From Lysinibacillus louembei (GTDB lineage: Bacteria > Bacillota > Bacilli > Bacillales_A > Planococcaceae), in NCBI RefSeq assembly GCF_033880585.1, contig NZ_CP137624.1, forward strand, positions 3,817,501 through 3,881,500: a stretch of DNA of 64,000 nucleotides. The letters are read 5' to 3'. Below are positions 1 to 8,559 of this stretch, piece after piece; positions within the stretch are counted from its first letter, which is position 1, and every line of letters starts with the position of its first letter. The notes below the pieces were generated by a model that had not been told where the DNA came from, searched no databases, and was given only the letters and a program-made list of their open reading frames with translations. Position numbers and translations under genes: made by a program.

Positions 1-394
1 CAATCGATATTTCATCCGTTACGAGATGTTCACGTATGCGTTCATCATAGCCTTCATAATGCCCACACAAAAATACAAGCTCTTCTTCCTGTGCTAGCTC
101 CTCCGCCTTTTTTTGCGTGAAGCGCTCACCTTGAGGACACATTAAAATGACGCGAGGCTTGCGTCCTGCGGTGATGTTTTCAACCGCCTGAAACATCGGC
201 TCTGGCTTCAATACCATACCTGCGCCACCGCCATATGGATAGTCGTCTACTTGTTTATGACGATTATCGCTAAAATTGCGAATATCCGATACAGCTAATG
301 TAACAGCCTCTTTTTCCTGTGCCTTTTTCAAAATTGACGCGTTAAACACACCCTCAAACATTTCTGGAAACAGGCTTAACACATGGATATTCAT
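1..394 (-). CDS. trmD: tRNA (guanine37-N1)-methyltransferase TrmD, N-terminal part
   Basis: TrmD uses S-adenosylmethionine to methylate N1 of G37 in tRNA and so prevents frameshifting. The gene runs off the left edge; about 131 N-terminal residues are visible. They begin [13 protein letters not shown] and contain [12 protein letters not shown] and [11 protein letters not shown], both hallmarks of the trefoil-knot SAM-binding domain. Two adjacent ATG codons (397 and 394) are possible starts; 394 gives the usual MNIH beginning, and AAGGG lies just upstream of both. The start overlaps the rimM stop codon, so translation is probably coupled. Confidence 0.95.
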   Translation of the reverse strand, partial: MNIHVLSLFPEMFEGVFNASILKKAQEKEAVTLAVSDIRNFSDNRHKQVDDYPYGGGAGMVLKPEPMFQAVENITAGRKPRVILMCPQGERFTQKKAEELAQEEELVFLCGHYEGYDERIREHLVTDEISI

Positions 395-909
395 CATAAT
401 AACCCTTCCATTATATGGATTGTAATTTTTTTATTATCTACATCAATTTCTTTGACAACGTCCTCGATATAAGGAATATAATGCATTTTTTTAGCACCCT
501 TTACTTCCCATACATCATTAGCTCCTGTTTGCAAAATATCTGTAATAACGCCAATGCGCTCGCCTTCTTCTGAAAAGACTTCACAATCTTTAATTTCAAA
601 GTAATAATATTCATTTTCTTCAAGTTCATCTTCTGCTAGCTGATCCATCGTCACTTTTAGTAATCCTTCTTTAAACGGTTCCACTAAATTAATATTGTGC
701 ATGCCTTCGAATGTTAATAAAATAAAGTTTTTATGGCGACGCATACTTTCGACTGTCACCCAAATTGGGCGCTTATCATCTTTTTTGAAAGCTGCTAGCT
801 TGCTACCTATAGCAAAGCGCGCATCCTCAAAATCCGTCGTTGAAATGACGCGAACTTCACCGCGAATCCCATGCGTATTGACGATACGCCCTACATTAAA
901 CCATTCCAT
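394..909 (-). CDS. rimM: 16S rRNA maturation factor RimM
   Basis: RimM binds ribosomal protein S19 and helps process and fold the 16S rRNA 3' domain during 30S assembly. The 171-residue product has the N-terminal RimM barrel ([15 protein letters not shown] at residues 7-21) and a C-terminal PRC barrel (from about residue 95, with ANDVWEVKG and [13 protein letters not shown]). Length is normal for the family. An AGAGGTG ribosome site precedes ATG. It overlaps trmD. In B. subtilis ylqD lies between khpA and rimM; here that gene is absent and a structured 270-bp gap takes its place. Confidence 0.96.
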   Translation of the reverse strand: MEWFNVGRIVNTHGIRGEVRVISTTDFEDARFAIGSKLAAFKKDDKRPIWVTVESMRRHKNFILLTFEGMHNINLVEPFKEGLLKVTMDQLAEDELEENEYYYFEIKDCEVFSEEGERIGVITDILQTGANDVWEVKGAKKMHYIPYIEDVVKEIDVDNKKITIHIMEGLL

Positions 910-953
910 TTTTGTACACCTCTTATATCATCATCTTCATTTATCCCGTATTA

Positions 954-1090
954 ACAGGCTGTAAGACCCCCACTTCAAAACATCAGATAAAATGGAGAGG
1001 TTTAAGTGGGGGATCAACAGCCTGTAAAAACCCGATTGGTGAAACTACCAATCAGTGGGGATGAGGAAACCCCCACTGATTGAAGGTTCA
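954..1090 (+). mobile_element. Orphan IS200/IS605 right-end / omegaRNA-like element (candidate)
   Basis: This stretch holds three inverted repeats. ACAGGCTGT (954-962) plus CCCCCACTT (967-975) pair with AAGTGGGGG (1004-1012) plus ACAGCCTGT (1017-1025). GATTGGT (1034-1040) pairs with ACCAATC (1047-1053). CAATCAGTGGGG (1049-1060) pairs with CCCCACTGATTG (1071-1082). The second and third share bases and cannot form together. Read on the plus strand, 1006-1083 is open and contains GDQQPVK and SGDEETPTD then a stop, which resembles the C-terminal tail of tnpB genes where the omegaRNA overlaps the coding end. It finishes with GGTTCAC like IS605 right ends. No tnpA or tnpB is present. The family match is from memory; a rimM-trmD leader is the alternative. 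Confidence 0.42.
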
Positions 1091-1094
1091 CTTT

Positions 1095-1103
1095 ATTATA
1101 ACA
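1095..1103 (-). promoter_or_regulatory. Extended -10 promoter candidate for rimM-trmD
   Basis: On the minus strand the sequence TGTTATAAT is a perfect extended -10 element with no good -35 box at 16-18 bp. It lies downstream of the khpA terminator and 186 bp upstream of rimM, where a new promoter is needed. RNA starting here would begin with the hairpins of the 954-1090 element. Confidence 0.45.
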
Positions 1104-1123
1104 AAAAATAGCTTGTTGAATAC

Positions 1124-1176
1124 GAAAAAACGACTGTCGGAAAAGATAGGGTGCACCCTGCTTTTCTGACAGCCGT
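1124..1176 (-). terminator. Terminator after rpsP-khpA
   Basis: A long stem pairs CGGCTGTCAGAAAAG with CTTTTCCGACAGTCG around an AGGGTGCACCCT palindrome and is followed on the minus strand by TTTTTT. It ends the rpsP-khpA transcript. Its GCTGTC-GAAAAG arm recurs in the terminator behind spoVM. Confidence 0.85.
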
Positions 1177-1179
1177 CTT

Positions 1180-1416
1180 TTAATCATCCAATATATCGAC
1201 GTAAGTCTTTTTCTGACGATGACTGCTCGCCGCTGAATAAACAATTGTTCGAATCGCCTTTGCGACACGACCTTGCTTGCCTATGACTTTTCCTCGATCC
1301 TCTGGATGAACAAAAAGCTTATAAACAATTCGATTTGCATTTTCGTCCGTCTCAATACGAACGTCCTCTGGGTAATCGACTAACGGTTTAACGATTGTTT
1401 CAATCAGTTGCTGCAT
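1180..1416 (-). CDS. khpA: KH-domain RNA-binding protein KhpA
   Basis: KhpA (formerly YlqC) is a small single-KH RNA-binding protein that in Firmicutes partners with KhpB/Jag and affects RNA metabolism and cell elongation. The 78-residue product is almost entirely KH fold, with the GKVIGKQGRVAKAIR loop (residues 42-56) matching the GxxG nucleic-acid-binding motif as GKQG. It follows rpsP by 16 bp and is followed by a strong terminator, so rpsP and khpA form a two-gene unit. Size and neighbour order match B. subtilis. Confidence 0.93.
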   Translation of the reverse strand: MQQLIETIVKPLVDYPEDVRIETDENANRIVYKLFVHPEDRGKVIGKQGRVAKAIRTIVYSAASSHRQKKTYVDILDD

Positions 1417-1432
1417 ATAACGTCACCTCAGA

Positions 1433-1711
1433 TTATTTACTGAATTTTTGGTTATGGAATTTCTCCATAATGCCTTGTTCTGAGAACAAGTTACGAACAG
1501 TATCAGATGGTTTTGCGCCATCAGCTAACCATTTAAGAGCTTTCTCTTCATCGATTGCTACTGTAGCTGGTGTTGTAAGTGGGTTGTAAGTACCTACTGT
1601 TTCAATTTGACGGCCGTCACGTGGTGAACGAGCGTCAGCTACTACGATACGATAGAAAGGAGATTTTTTAGCTCCCATACGTTTTAAGCGAATTTTAACT
1701 GCCATTTTCAA
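1433..1711 (-). CDS. rpsP: 30S ribosomal protein S16
   Basis: S16 is an early-assembling protein of the small subunit. The 92-residue product starts [24 protein letters not shown] after a two-codon extension (MK-MAVK); the second ATG at 1705 is an equally good start and gives the usual 90 residues. The conserved [13 protein letters not shown] segment is present. It is first in a unit with khpA and has a promoter of its own upstream. Confidence 0.97.
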   Translation of the reverse strand: MKMAVKIRLKRMGAKKSPFYRIVVADARSPRDGRQIETVGTYNPLTTPATVAIDEEKALKWLADGAKPSDTVRNLFSEQGIMEKFHNQKFSK

Positions 1712-1743
1712 AGCACCTCCGAATAAGTTTCACACAAGATAGT

Positions 1744-1772
1744 ATATTATCAATGATTGTGTTGTTTGTAAA
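1744..1772 (-). promoter_or_regulatory. Promoter of rpsP-khpA
   Basis: Minus-strand TTTACA (1772-1767), a 17-bp spacer and TAATAT (1749-1744) form a good sigma-A promoter in the 87-bp gap between ffh and rpsP. Confidence 0.6.
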
Positions 1773-1798
1773 GTGTTTTTTCTTAACACCTAAAAATT

Positions 1799-3157
1799 TT
1801 ATTTAAATAATGAGTCTAAGCCAGGTAATTTCATCTTTTTCTTGCCTTTTCCAGAGCTCATACCAGTCATTTGCTTCATCATTTTTTTCATATCTTCAAA
1901 TTGCTTTAACAAGCGATTGACTTCTTGAATAGACGTCCCTGACCCTTGTGCAATACGCTTTTTACGGCTTGAATTAATAATTTCAGGGTTGGTTTTTTCA
2001 GCTGGTGTCATCGAGTAAATAATTGCCTCAATGCGTCCCATTTGCTTCTCATCGACCTTTACATTATCCATGCCCTTCATTTTGTTCATACCAGGAATCA
2101 TTTTCAATAATTCATCAAGCGGCCCCATTTTTTTCAATGCTTGAATTTGCTCAATGAAATCATCAAATGTAAAGCTTTGCGTTAAAAATTTCTCTTCAAG
2201 CTCCTTCGCCTTTTCCATATCAACATTTGCCTGTGCTTTTTCAATTAATGATAACACATCACCCATGCCTAAAATACGGCTTGCCATACGCTCTGGATGG
2301 AATGACTCTAATGCATCCATCTTTTCACCCATACCTACAAATTTGATTGGCTTTTGTGTGACAGCACGAATTGACAATGCCGCACCACCACGCGTGTCAC
2401 CATCAAGCTTTGTTAAAACAACGCCAGTAATACCAACAGCCTCATTAAAGCTTTCTGCAACATTGACCGCATCTTGCCCTGTCATGGCATCCACAACTAA
2501 AAAGACTTCATCTGGCTCTTTTAATGCGCGAATATCCTTTAATTCCTGCATCAAGGCTTCATCGATATGTAGACGACCTGCTGTATCGATGATCACAACA
2601 TCCAAGTGCTCTTCTTTAGCATGCGCTAATGCTTGACGCGCAATTTCCACAGGGGAAATATCTGTACCTAAAGAAAAGACAGGTAATGCCAGTTGCTTTC
2701 CTAATGTTTCAAGCTGTTGTACCGCTGCTGGACGATAAACGTCAGCCGCCACCAACAAAGGCTTACGGTTGTATTTTTTGCGTAAAACGTTGGCGAGCTT
2801 CCCTGTCGTTGTCGTTTTACCAGCACCTTGCAAGCCGACCATCATAATAACAGTTGGCGGTCTTGAATTAAATTTAATCGGGCTTTGCTCTCCGCCCATT
2901 AACTCTGTTAATTCATCTTGTACGATTTTAATAACTTGCTGACCTGGTGTTAAGCTTTTCATTACTTCTGAGCCAACTGCGCGCTCGCTGACTTTTTTCA
3001 CAAATTCTTTTACAACTTTTAAGTTAACGTCCGCCTCAATTAATGCCATACGGACTTCGCGCATCATTTCTTTTACGTCTTGCTCCGTTACTTTCCCTTT
3101 ACCTGTAATCTTTTGAATCGTTCCTTGGAGCCGTTCTGCTAATCCTTCAAATGCCAT
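1799..3157 (-). CDS. ffh: Signal recognition particle protein Ffh
   Basis: Ffh is the SRP54 GTPase that binds signal peptides emerging from the ribosome and, with scRNA, delivers them to FtsY and SecYEG. The 452-residue protein has an N domain, a G domain with GLQGAGKTTTTGKLA (about residues 107-121), DTAGRLH and TKLDGDTRGG, and a methionine-rich M domain from about 300 with SRKKRIAQGSGTS for RNA binding. Length is typical. It is preceded by ylxM at 13 bp and belongs with ylxM, ftsY, smc and rnc. Confidence 0.98.
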   Translation of the reverse strand: MAFEGLAERLQGTIQKITGKGKVTEQDVKEMMREVRMALIEADVNLKVVKEFVKKVSERAVGSEVMKSLTPGQQVIKIVQDELTELMGGEQSPIKFNSRPPTVIMMVGLQGAGKTTTTGKLANVLRKKYNRKPLLVAADVYRPAAVQQLETLGKQLALPVFSLGTDISPVEIARQALAHAKEEHLDVVIIDTAGRLHIDEALMQELKDIRALKEPDEVFLVVDAMTGQDAVNVAESFNEAVGITGVVLTKLDGDTRGGAALSIRAVTQKPIKFVGMGEKMDALESFHPERMASRILGMGDVLSLIEKAQANVDMEKAKELEEKFLTQSFTFDDFIEQIQALKKMGPLDELLKMIPGMNKMKGMDNVKVDEKQMGRIEAIIYSMTPAEKTNPEIINSSRKKRIAQGSGTSIQEVNRLLKQFEDMKKMMKQMTGMSSGKGKKKMKLPGLDSLFK

Positions 3158-3170
3158 TCGCTGTTGCCCC

Positions 3171-3503
3171 CTACTCTACTTCTTTCAGTTGCTCAATAAG
3201 TGCTAATTGCTCTTCCAGCGCTGCACCTTGCTGTAGCGCTGCTGTTAGCTGCTCAAGCACTCGTTGACGTTGTTGGAACTTCTCCAACAACTGTAACTTA
3301 TCCTCATATTCTTCAAGCATCGCTTCTGTGCGACGTATATTATCGTAAACCGCTTGACGTGATACTTCATAGGATTCTGCAATTTCTCCTAATGAATGGT
3401 CGTCTAAATAATATAGCTCCATATAGCTGCGCTGTTTATCCGTTAATAATGCTTGATAAAAGTCGAAGAGAAAATTCATGCGTGTCGTTTTTTCCAATAG
3501 CAT
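3171..3503 (-). CDS. ylxM: YlxM family helix-turn-helix protein (SRP-associated)
   Basis: YlxM is a small sigma-factor-like HTH protein encoded next to ffh in Firmicutes; it has been reported to bind SRP components in streptococci. Starting at [10 protein letters not shown] the product has 110 residues with the HTH at [22 protein letters not shown]. The ATG at 3503 is preceded by GGAGAG at 6 bp, while an upstream in-frame ATG (3521) has a poorer site, so 3503 is chosen. The C-terminal half is glutamine- and leucine-rich and probably coiled. Confidence 0.9.
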   Translation of the reverse strand: MLLEKTTRMNFLFDFYQALLTDKQRSYMELYYLDDHSLGEIAESYEVSRQAVYDNIRRTEAMLEEYEDKLQLLEKFQQRQRVLEQLTAALQQGAALEEQLALIEQLKEVE

Positions 3504-3611
3504 TTTACTCTCTCCATTCATAATTTCTCTCTTGTATCATATGACGTTTCCTATAGTCCGTCAAGGGAAATCCCTTTATATCAGCCAATCTATCGCTACT
3601 TTTATTTGAGT

Positions 3612-3690
3612 TGGACAAATTTAATATTTAATGGGCGAATTTAGCGATTAGTTGGGCAAATCATTACTTTTGAACTAGCAAATTTAATTT
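3612..3690. repeat. Degenerate repeat array with about 21-bp spacing
   Basis: Four related units, TGGACAAAT (3612), TGGGCGAAT (3632), TGGGCAAAT (3653) and a weaker TAGCAAATT (3676), lie 20-22 bp apart in the 241-bp gap between ylxM and ftsY. No reading frame or known site explains them. A second array with exact 21-bp spacing and a different consensus lies at 44049. Confidence 0.5.
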
Positions 3691-3707
3691 TTTTCTTATA
3701 AATAATC

Positions 3708-3740
3708 ACAAAAATTGTCGGGCAAAGCTTTGCCCGACAA
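3708..3740 (-). terminator. Terminator after rnc-smc-ftsY
   Basis: The palindrome TTGTCGGGCAAAG/CTTTGCCCGACAA (3715-3740) followed by minus-strand TTTT ends the rnc-smc-ftsY transcript 5 bp after the ftsY stop. It implies separate transcription of ylxM-ffh. Confidence 0.85.
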
Positions 3741-3744
3741 CCTC

Positions 3745-4983
3745 TTAATCTTCCACTCGTTCTAATTCTTTTTCTAAGCCTTCTGCAAATAGTCCATAAA
3801 CATAGCGCTCTGCATCGAATGGCTGCAGGTCATCCATTTTCTCTCCTAAGCCGACAAGCTTCACAGGGATATGTAGCTTGTTACGGATAGCTAGAACGAT
3901 ACCACCCTTCGCTGTACCGTCTAGCTTCGTTAAAACGATACCTGTCACATTTGTTGCTTCTTTAAACATTTGCGCCTGAACAAGTGCGTTTTGACCTGTT
4001 GTAGCATCAAGTGCTAGTAACACTTCATGTGGTGCATCAGGAATTTCACGTGAAATCACACGATGTACTTTCTCTAATTCATTCATTAAGTTCACTTTGT
4101 TTTGTAGACGGCCTGCTGTATCACAAATTAATACATCCGCATTGCGGTTTTTCGCTGCGCGAATTGCATCATACATCACTGCTGCTGGGTCTGAGCCCTC
4201 TGCCTGTTTAATCACTTCACAGCCAACGCGATCGCCCCATACTTGTAGTTGGTCAATTGCACCCGCACGGAATGTATCACCTGCTGCTAGCACAACTGTT
4301 TTGCCTTCTGATTTTAGGCGATGTGCAAGCTTTCCAATTGTTGTTGTTTTCCCAACGCCGTTTACACCGACAAATAAAATAACTGTTAGCTCACCTTTTG
4401 GTTGAATATTAATTGTTGTTAAATTTTCTTCGCCTGCTTCATAAATTTCAACAAGCTTTTCTGAAATAATTGCTTGAATGCCATCTGTATCTTTAATATT
4501 TTTGCGCTGTACCTCAAAGCGTAGCTTATCCATCAGTTCCATTACCGTTTCAAAGCCAACATCCGCCTGCAACAGCACATCCTCTAATTCCTCAAAGAAA
4601 TCTTCATCAACTTTGCGGTAGCGTGCAACTAAATCATTTACTTTAGAAGTAAATGATTTGCGCGTTTTTTCAAGACCCGCTTTAAATTTTTGAGTAATCG
4701 ACCAAGCTGATGGCTTTTGCTCTTCAGCAGGTAATTCTTCTACAATCGCTACTTCTTGTGATTGCTCAATGACTTCCTCTTGCTGTTCTTCAATAATAGG
4801 CTCTACTACATCCATTGCAACAGGTTGCTCCTGTTGAATGGCAGTTTCCTCCAATACCTCAGGCTGCTGCTCTTCATCTACTATTTCAAGGTCAGCCTGC
4901 TCCTCCGCTTGTTGCTCTAATTGCTGTTGCTCTTCTTCTGTATTGCCCATTAATTTTTCTTTTAATCGTTTAAAAAAACTCAT
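3745..4983 (-). CDS. ftsY: Signal recognition particle receptor FtsY
   Basis: FtsY is the membrane-associated SRP receptor GTPase. The 412-residue protein has an acidic, Glu/Gln-rich N-terminal A region (about residues 14-90), the NG domain with [18 protein letters not shown] (about 208-225), [20 protein letters not shown] and [10 protein letters not shown]. The B. subtilis protein is about 329 residues, so the extra length is the acidic tail, which may help membrane association. Start ATG follows smc by 2 bp. Transcription ends at a strong terminator. Confidence 0.97.
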   Translation of the reverse strand: MSFFKRLKEKLMGNTEEEQQQLEQQAEEQADLEIVDEEQQPEVLEETAIQQEQPVAMDVVEPIIEEQQEEVIEQSQEVAIVEELPAEEQKPSAWSITQKFKAGLEKTRKSFTSKVNDLVARYRKVDEDFFEELEDVLLQADVGFETVMELMDKLRFEVQRKNIKDTDGIQAIISEKLVEIYEAGEENLTTINIQPKGELTVILFVGVNGVGKTTTIGKLAHRLKSEGKTVVLAAGDTFRAGAIDQLQVWGDRVGCEVIKQAEGSDPAAVMYDAIRAAKNRNADVLICDTAGRLQNKVNLMNELEKVHRVISREIPDAPHEVLLALDATTGQNALVQAQMFKEATNVTGIVLTKLDGTAKGGIVLAIRNKLHIPVKLVGLGEKMDDLQPFDAERYVYGLFAEGLEKELERVED

Positions 4984-4985
4984 AA

Positions 4986-7900
4986 TTACGCCTCGCTCCT
5001 TTGACCTACTAATTCAACTTCTTCCAGTTTCACCGACACAAGCTTAGAAACACCAGATTCTTGCATCGTAATACCATACAATACATCTGCCCCTTCCATC
5101 GTACCTTTACGATGTGTGATGACAATGAATTGCGTTTGCTCACTGAATTTTTTTAAATATTGACTATAGCGCATTACATTCGATTCATCAAGCGCTGCTT
5201 CTACTTCATCTAAAATACAAAACGGTACTGGACGTGTTTTTAAAATAGCAAATAGTAGTGCAATCGCTGTTAATGCACGTTCTCCGCCAGATAACAGGCT
5301 TAAAGTTTGCAGTTTTTTTCCTGGTGGCTGTGCAACAATGTCAATACCTGTTTCAAGTAAATTGTTTTCGTCAAATAATATTAAATCAGCTTGCCCTCCG
5401 CCAAATAGCTCACGGAAAACAATTTTAAATTGTGCACGAATCGCTGCAAATGAGCTTGCAAAACGCGTCTTCATTTCTTCATCCATTTCCTTAATCGCTT
5501 CCTGCAATGTTTCCTGTGCCTCCACTAAATCATTGCGCTGCTCTGTTAAAAATGAATGACGCTCCTGTACACGTTCATATTCTTCAATTGCTGTTATATT
5601 GACTGGTCCAAGCTCTTCAATAGACAGCTTTAATAAGCGAACTGTTCGACGTAACTGTTCAATATCATCAATTGCTATCGCTATTTCTGTCGCCTCTGTA
5701 TAGCTTAGCTCGTATTGTTCCTCTAATTGCTGCTCTAAAGCTTCTAGCTCATATTGTGTGCGATTACGTTTCAACTCTAATGTACGCAATGCGTCCACAA
5801 AGCTTTTATGAATACGTGATAATTCTTGTATATTTTGCTCCAGTGTCGTTGATTGTTGTTGATATGTGGCCCTTGTCTCTCGCTCCACCTGAATAGCATT
5901 TGTCACATTTTGCTTTTGCATTGTCCAATCAACTAATGCTTTTTCAATTTCCTCTACAGTTGGACCTGAACCCTCTTCAGATTGCAGCCAATTTATTTCT
6001 TGGGAAATATTTTCACACTGTTGCTGCAATTTTGAGCGTTTTAATGTAATATCCGCAGCAGTTGCTTGTAGCTGTGTAAGCTGTTCACTCGCTACAGCTA
6101 ACTGTGAACGCTTTTCAGCAGATTGTTCACGTAAAGCATCCTTTTGTGTATCACTATAAACTTTCGCCTCTGTTAACTGTTCTACTTGCTCATTAATCAC
6201 CGTAAGCTCAGTTGTAATTTGCTTTAGGCGCTCCTGTGCTTGCTTCTGCTGAGTTATCAGCTGGTCTTTGCGAGAAGCAGCTGAGCTATGCTCTGAAGTA
6301 GATAATGCAACGGTTTGCTGTAAATTTTTCTCTTGCACTTCAAGTTCAACAATTTTCGTTTTATGCTCCTGTAGTATGCTTTGCAAAGTGTCTTGTGCAA
6401 GCTTCAAGCTTATCGCCTGCTCATTTAATGTTGTAGCTTGTGCTTTGAGCTTTGTCACATTTTGTTCAGCTACTACAATATTTTTATCAAGCTCTGCCAA
6501 TTTTTCAATAAGTGTATCAAGCTCTAGCTTCCGAGAAAATACAGATGATTGCTGTTTCATTGCACCACCTGTTAAAGAGCCTCCTGCGTTGACAATATCA
6601 CCATCTAATGTCACAACACGATATTTATAATTGCATAGCCGTGCAATTTGACTAGCGCCTTGCAAATGCTTCGCTACAATAACGTTACCCAACAAATTTT
6701 GGATAATGATTTGATTGGAATGCTCAAACTGTACTAATTCATCCGCAAACGCAATAAAAGCGGGATGCTCCACTGCTTGTGGTAGCTGCTGAGCATATAT
6801 TTTGCGTGACTTCATCACTGTTTTAGGTAAAAATGTCGCACGTCCTGCTCTACGTTGCTTAAGCCAGCCAATTGCTTGCTGTGCATCCTGCTCATTTTCC
6901 GTCACAATATGCTGTGATGCTGCCCCTAAAGCCGTTTCAATTGCAGCCGTATACTGCCCTTCAATCTGTACTAATTCCGCAACAGCGCCAACAATTCCTG
7001 TTAATTGGCTGCGCTCACGTGCTAATAAAATTTCTTTAACACCTTGGAAAAAGCCTGAAAAATCAGCTTCAAGCTCAGCTAATGTTTCCTTGCGAGATTT
7101 TAATTGCTGCTGATGCTGATATGCTTTATAAAGTAAGGATTGCTTTTCGTCTAGCTGTGTCGTCGTTGTATGAATTTGAGCTTGCAATGCTTCAAGCTGT
7201 CTAGCTTGTTCATGATATGTTGTATTTAACTGTGTTAATTGTCCAACTTCACTTCTTTTTAATGCCTGTATTTGCTGAAGCTCTTTTTCTGCTTCTGCAG
7301 AGCGACCTGTCATGCGTAAAGCAGTTTCCTGATGCTGTGTTAGCTGCTGATCAAGATGCTTTAATTCATTTTTGACAGTCGCCTCTTCATTCAATAAATC
7401 AATATAATGGTTTTTGGCTTGCTCGATATCTGCTTCAATTTCGGCTACCGATTTTGTCAATGATTGCTCTAGCTGTTTAATCATTTGCTTTAGCTGCTGT
7501 ACTTGCTGCTGCTTTAATGTAAATTGCTCTTTATTTTTCTCTTGCTGTTGCGCAAGCTGTTGTTGCTCTTCTGTCGCCTCTGTTAAAGCAAATTGCAATT
7601 GCTGCAAATGCTTCTCCGCATTTTGGCGCTTTTCATTGACAAGCGCTTTACGCCCTTCCCAGCGTTCAACTTCTGTACTCGCTTCAATTAATTTTTCTTG
7701 TGATTGATCTAGCGTTTCATCAATTTGCTTTAATTGTGCACGAATATCCCGTAGCAGTTTTTCTTTTTCAGCAATTTCACCTGCATGCTGCTGCTCCGTT
7801 TGTGATAACTTCTCATATTCTATATTCGTTGCTTGCAATGAAGCGTAGCTTGCTGTTAAGTCATGCGCAATTAATGCAATATCTGCATCCTTTAATTCAG

Positions 7901-8558
7901 CTGTCATACGCAAATAGTCTTTCGCTGCTGAGGCTTGTATTTGCAACGGCTCTAAACGGCTATTTAATTCATGTAAAATATCTAACACGCGATGCAAATT
8001 TTCATCTGTTTCAACAAGCTTATATTCTGCCTTCTTTTTGCGTTGCTTGTACTTCAACACACCTGCTGCTTCTTCAAAAATAAGGCGACGGTCTTCGGGA
8101 CGACTATTTAAAATTTCATCCACTCGTCCTTGCGAAATAATGGAAAATGCTTCTTTTCCTAAACCTGAATCCATAAACAAGTCCGTAATATCCTTCAGGC
8201 GACATTGCTGTTTATTTAGCAAATACTCACTCTCACCTGAACGATACACACGTCTCGTTACACTAATTTCTGTGTAGGGGATGGCAATTCGTTCATCTTG
8301 ATTATCTAAAATTAATGTTACTTCGGCAAAATTTAATGGCTTTCTTGAGTCGCTTCCTGAAAAAATGACATCTTCCATTTTTGCACCACGTAAAGACTTA
8401 GCAGATTGCTCTCCTAATACCCAGCGAATTGAATCTATAACATTGCTTTTTCCGCTTCCGTTTGGACCGACAACTGCTGTAACACCTGGTACAAAATCAA
8501 TGCCTATACGCTCAGCAAAAGATTTAAAACCGATTACTTCTAGTCGCTTCAGAAACAC
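4986..8558 (-). CDS. smc: Chromosome segregation protein SMC
   Basis: SMC is the ATPase core of the SMC-ScpAB condensin, which loads at parS sites and compacts the replicated origin region. The 1190-residue chain has the N-terminal Walker A GPNGSGKSNVIDSIRW (residues 32-47), two long coiled coils rich in Gln and Glu, a hinge around residues 505-670 (VAELVQIEGQYTAAIETALG), and the C-terminal LSGGERALTAIALLFAI signature and Walker B FCILDEVEAALDESN. Length matches B. subtilis (1186). It sits between rnc and ftsY with 1-3 bp gaps. Confidence 0.98.
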   Translation of the reverse strand: MFLKRLEVIGFKSFAERIGIDFVPGVTAVVGPNGSGKSNVIDSIRWVLGEQSAKSLRGAKMEDVIFSGSDSRKPLNFAEVTLILDNQDERIAIPYTEISVTRRVYRSGESEYLLNKQQCRLKDITDLFMDSGLGKEAFSIISQGRVDEILNSRPEDRRLIFEEAAGVLKYKQRKKKAEYKLVETDENLHRVLDILHELNSRLEPLQIQASAAKDYLRMTAELKDADIALIAHDLTASYASLQATNIEYEKLSQTEQQHAGEIAEKEKLLRDIRAQLKQIDETLDQSQEKLIEASTEVERWEGRKALVNEKRQNAEKHLQQLQFALTEATEEQQQLAQQQEKNKEQFTLKQQQVQQLKQMIKQLEQSLTKSVAEIEADIEQAKNHYIDLLNEEATVKNELKHLDQQLTQHQETALRMTGRSAEAEKELQQIQALKRSEVGQLTQLNTTYHEQARQLEALQAQIHTTTTQLDEKQSLLYKAYQHQQQLKSRKETLAELEADFSGFFQGVKEILLARERSQLTGIVGAVAELVQIEGQYTAAIETALGAASQHIVTENEQDAQQAIGWLKQRRAGRATFLPKTVMKSRKIYAQQLPQAVEHPAFIAFADELVQFEHSNQIIIQNLLGNVIVAKHLQGASQIARLCNYKYRVVTLDGDIVNAGGSLTGGAMKQQSSVFSRKLELDTLIEKLAELDKNIVVAEQNVTKLKAQATTLNEQAISLKLAQDTLQSILQEHKTKIVELEVQEKNLQQTVALSTSEHSSAASRKDQLITQQKQAQERLKQITTELTVINEQVEQLTEAKVYSDTQKDALREQSAEKRSQLAVASEQLTQLQATAADITLKRSKLQQQCENISQEINWLQSEEGSGPTVEEIEKALVDWTMQKQNVTNAIQVERETRATYQQQSTTLEQNIQELSRIHKSFVDALRTLELKRNRTQYELEALEQQLEEQYELSYTEATEIAIAIDDIEQLRRTVRLLKLSIEELGPVNITAIEEYERVQERHSFLTEQRNDLVEAQETLQEAIKEMDEEMKTRFASSFAAIRAQFKIVFRELFGGGQADLILFDENNLLETGIDIVAQPPGKKLQTLSLLSGGERALTAIALLFAILKTRPVPFCILDEVEAALDESNVMRYSQYLKKFSEQTQFIVITHRKGTMEGADVLYGITMQESGVSKLVSVKLEEVELVGQRSEA

Positions 8559-8559
8559 G

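Noticed and set aside
1014-1268. 84-codon minus-strand frame over the khpA 3' end
   Set aside because: It overlaps khpA and the terminator and hairpins, has no ribosome site and no recognisable product.
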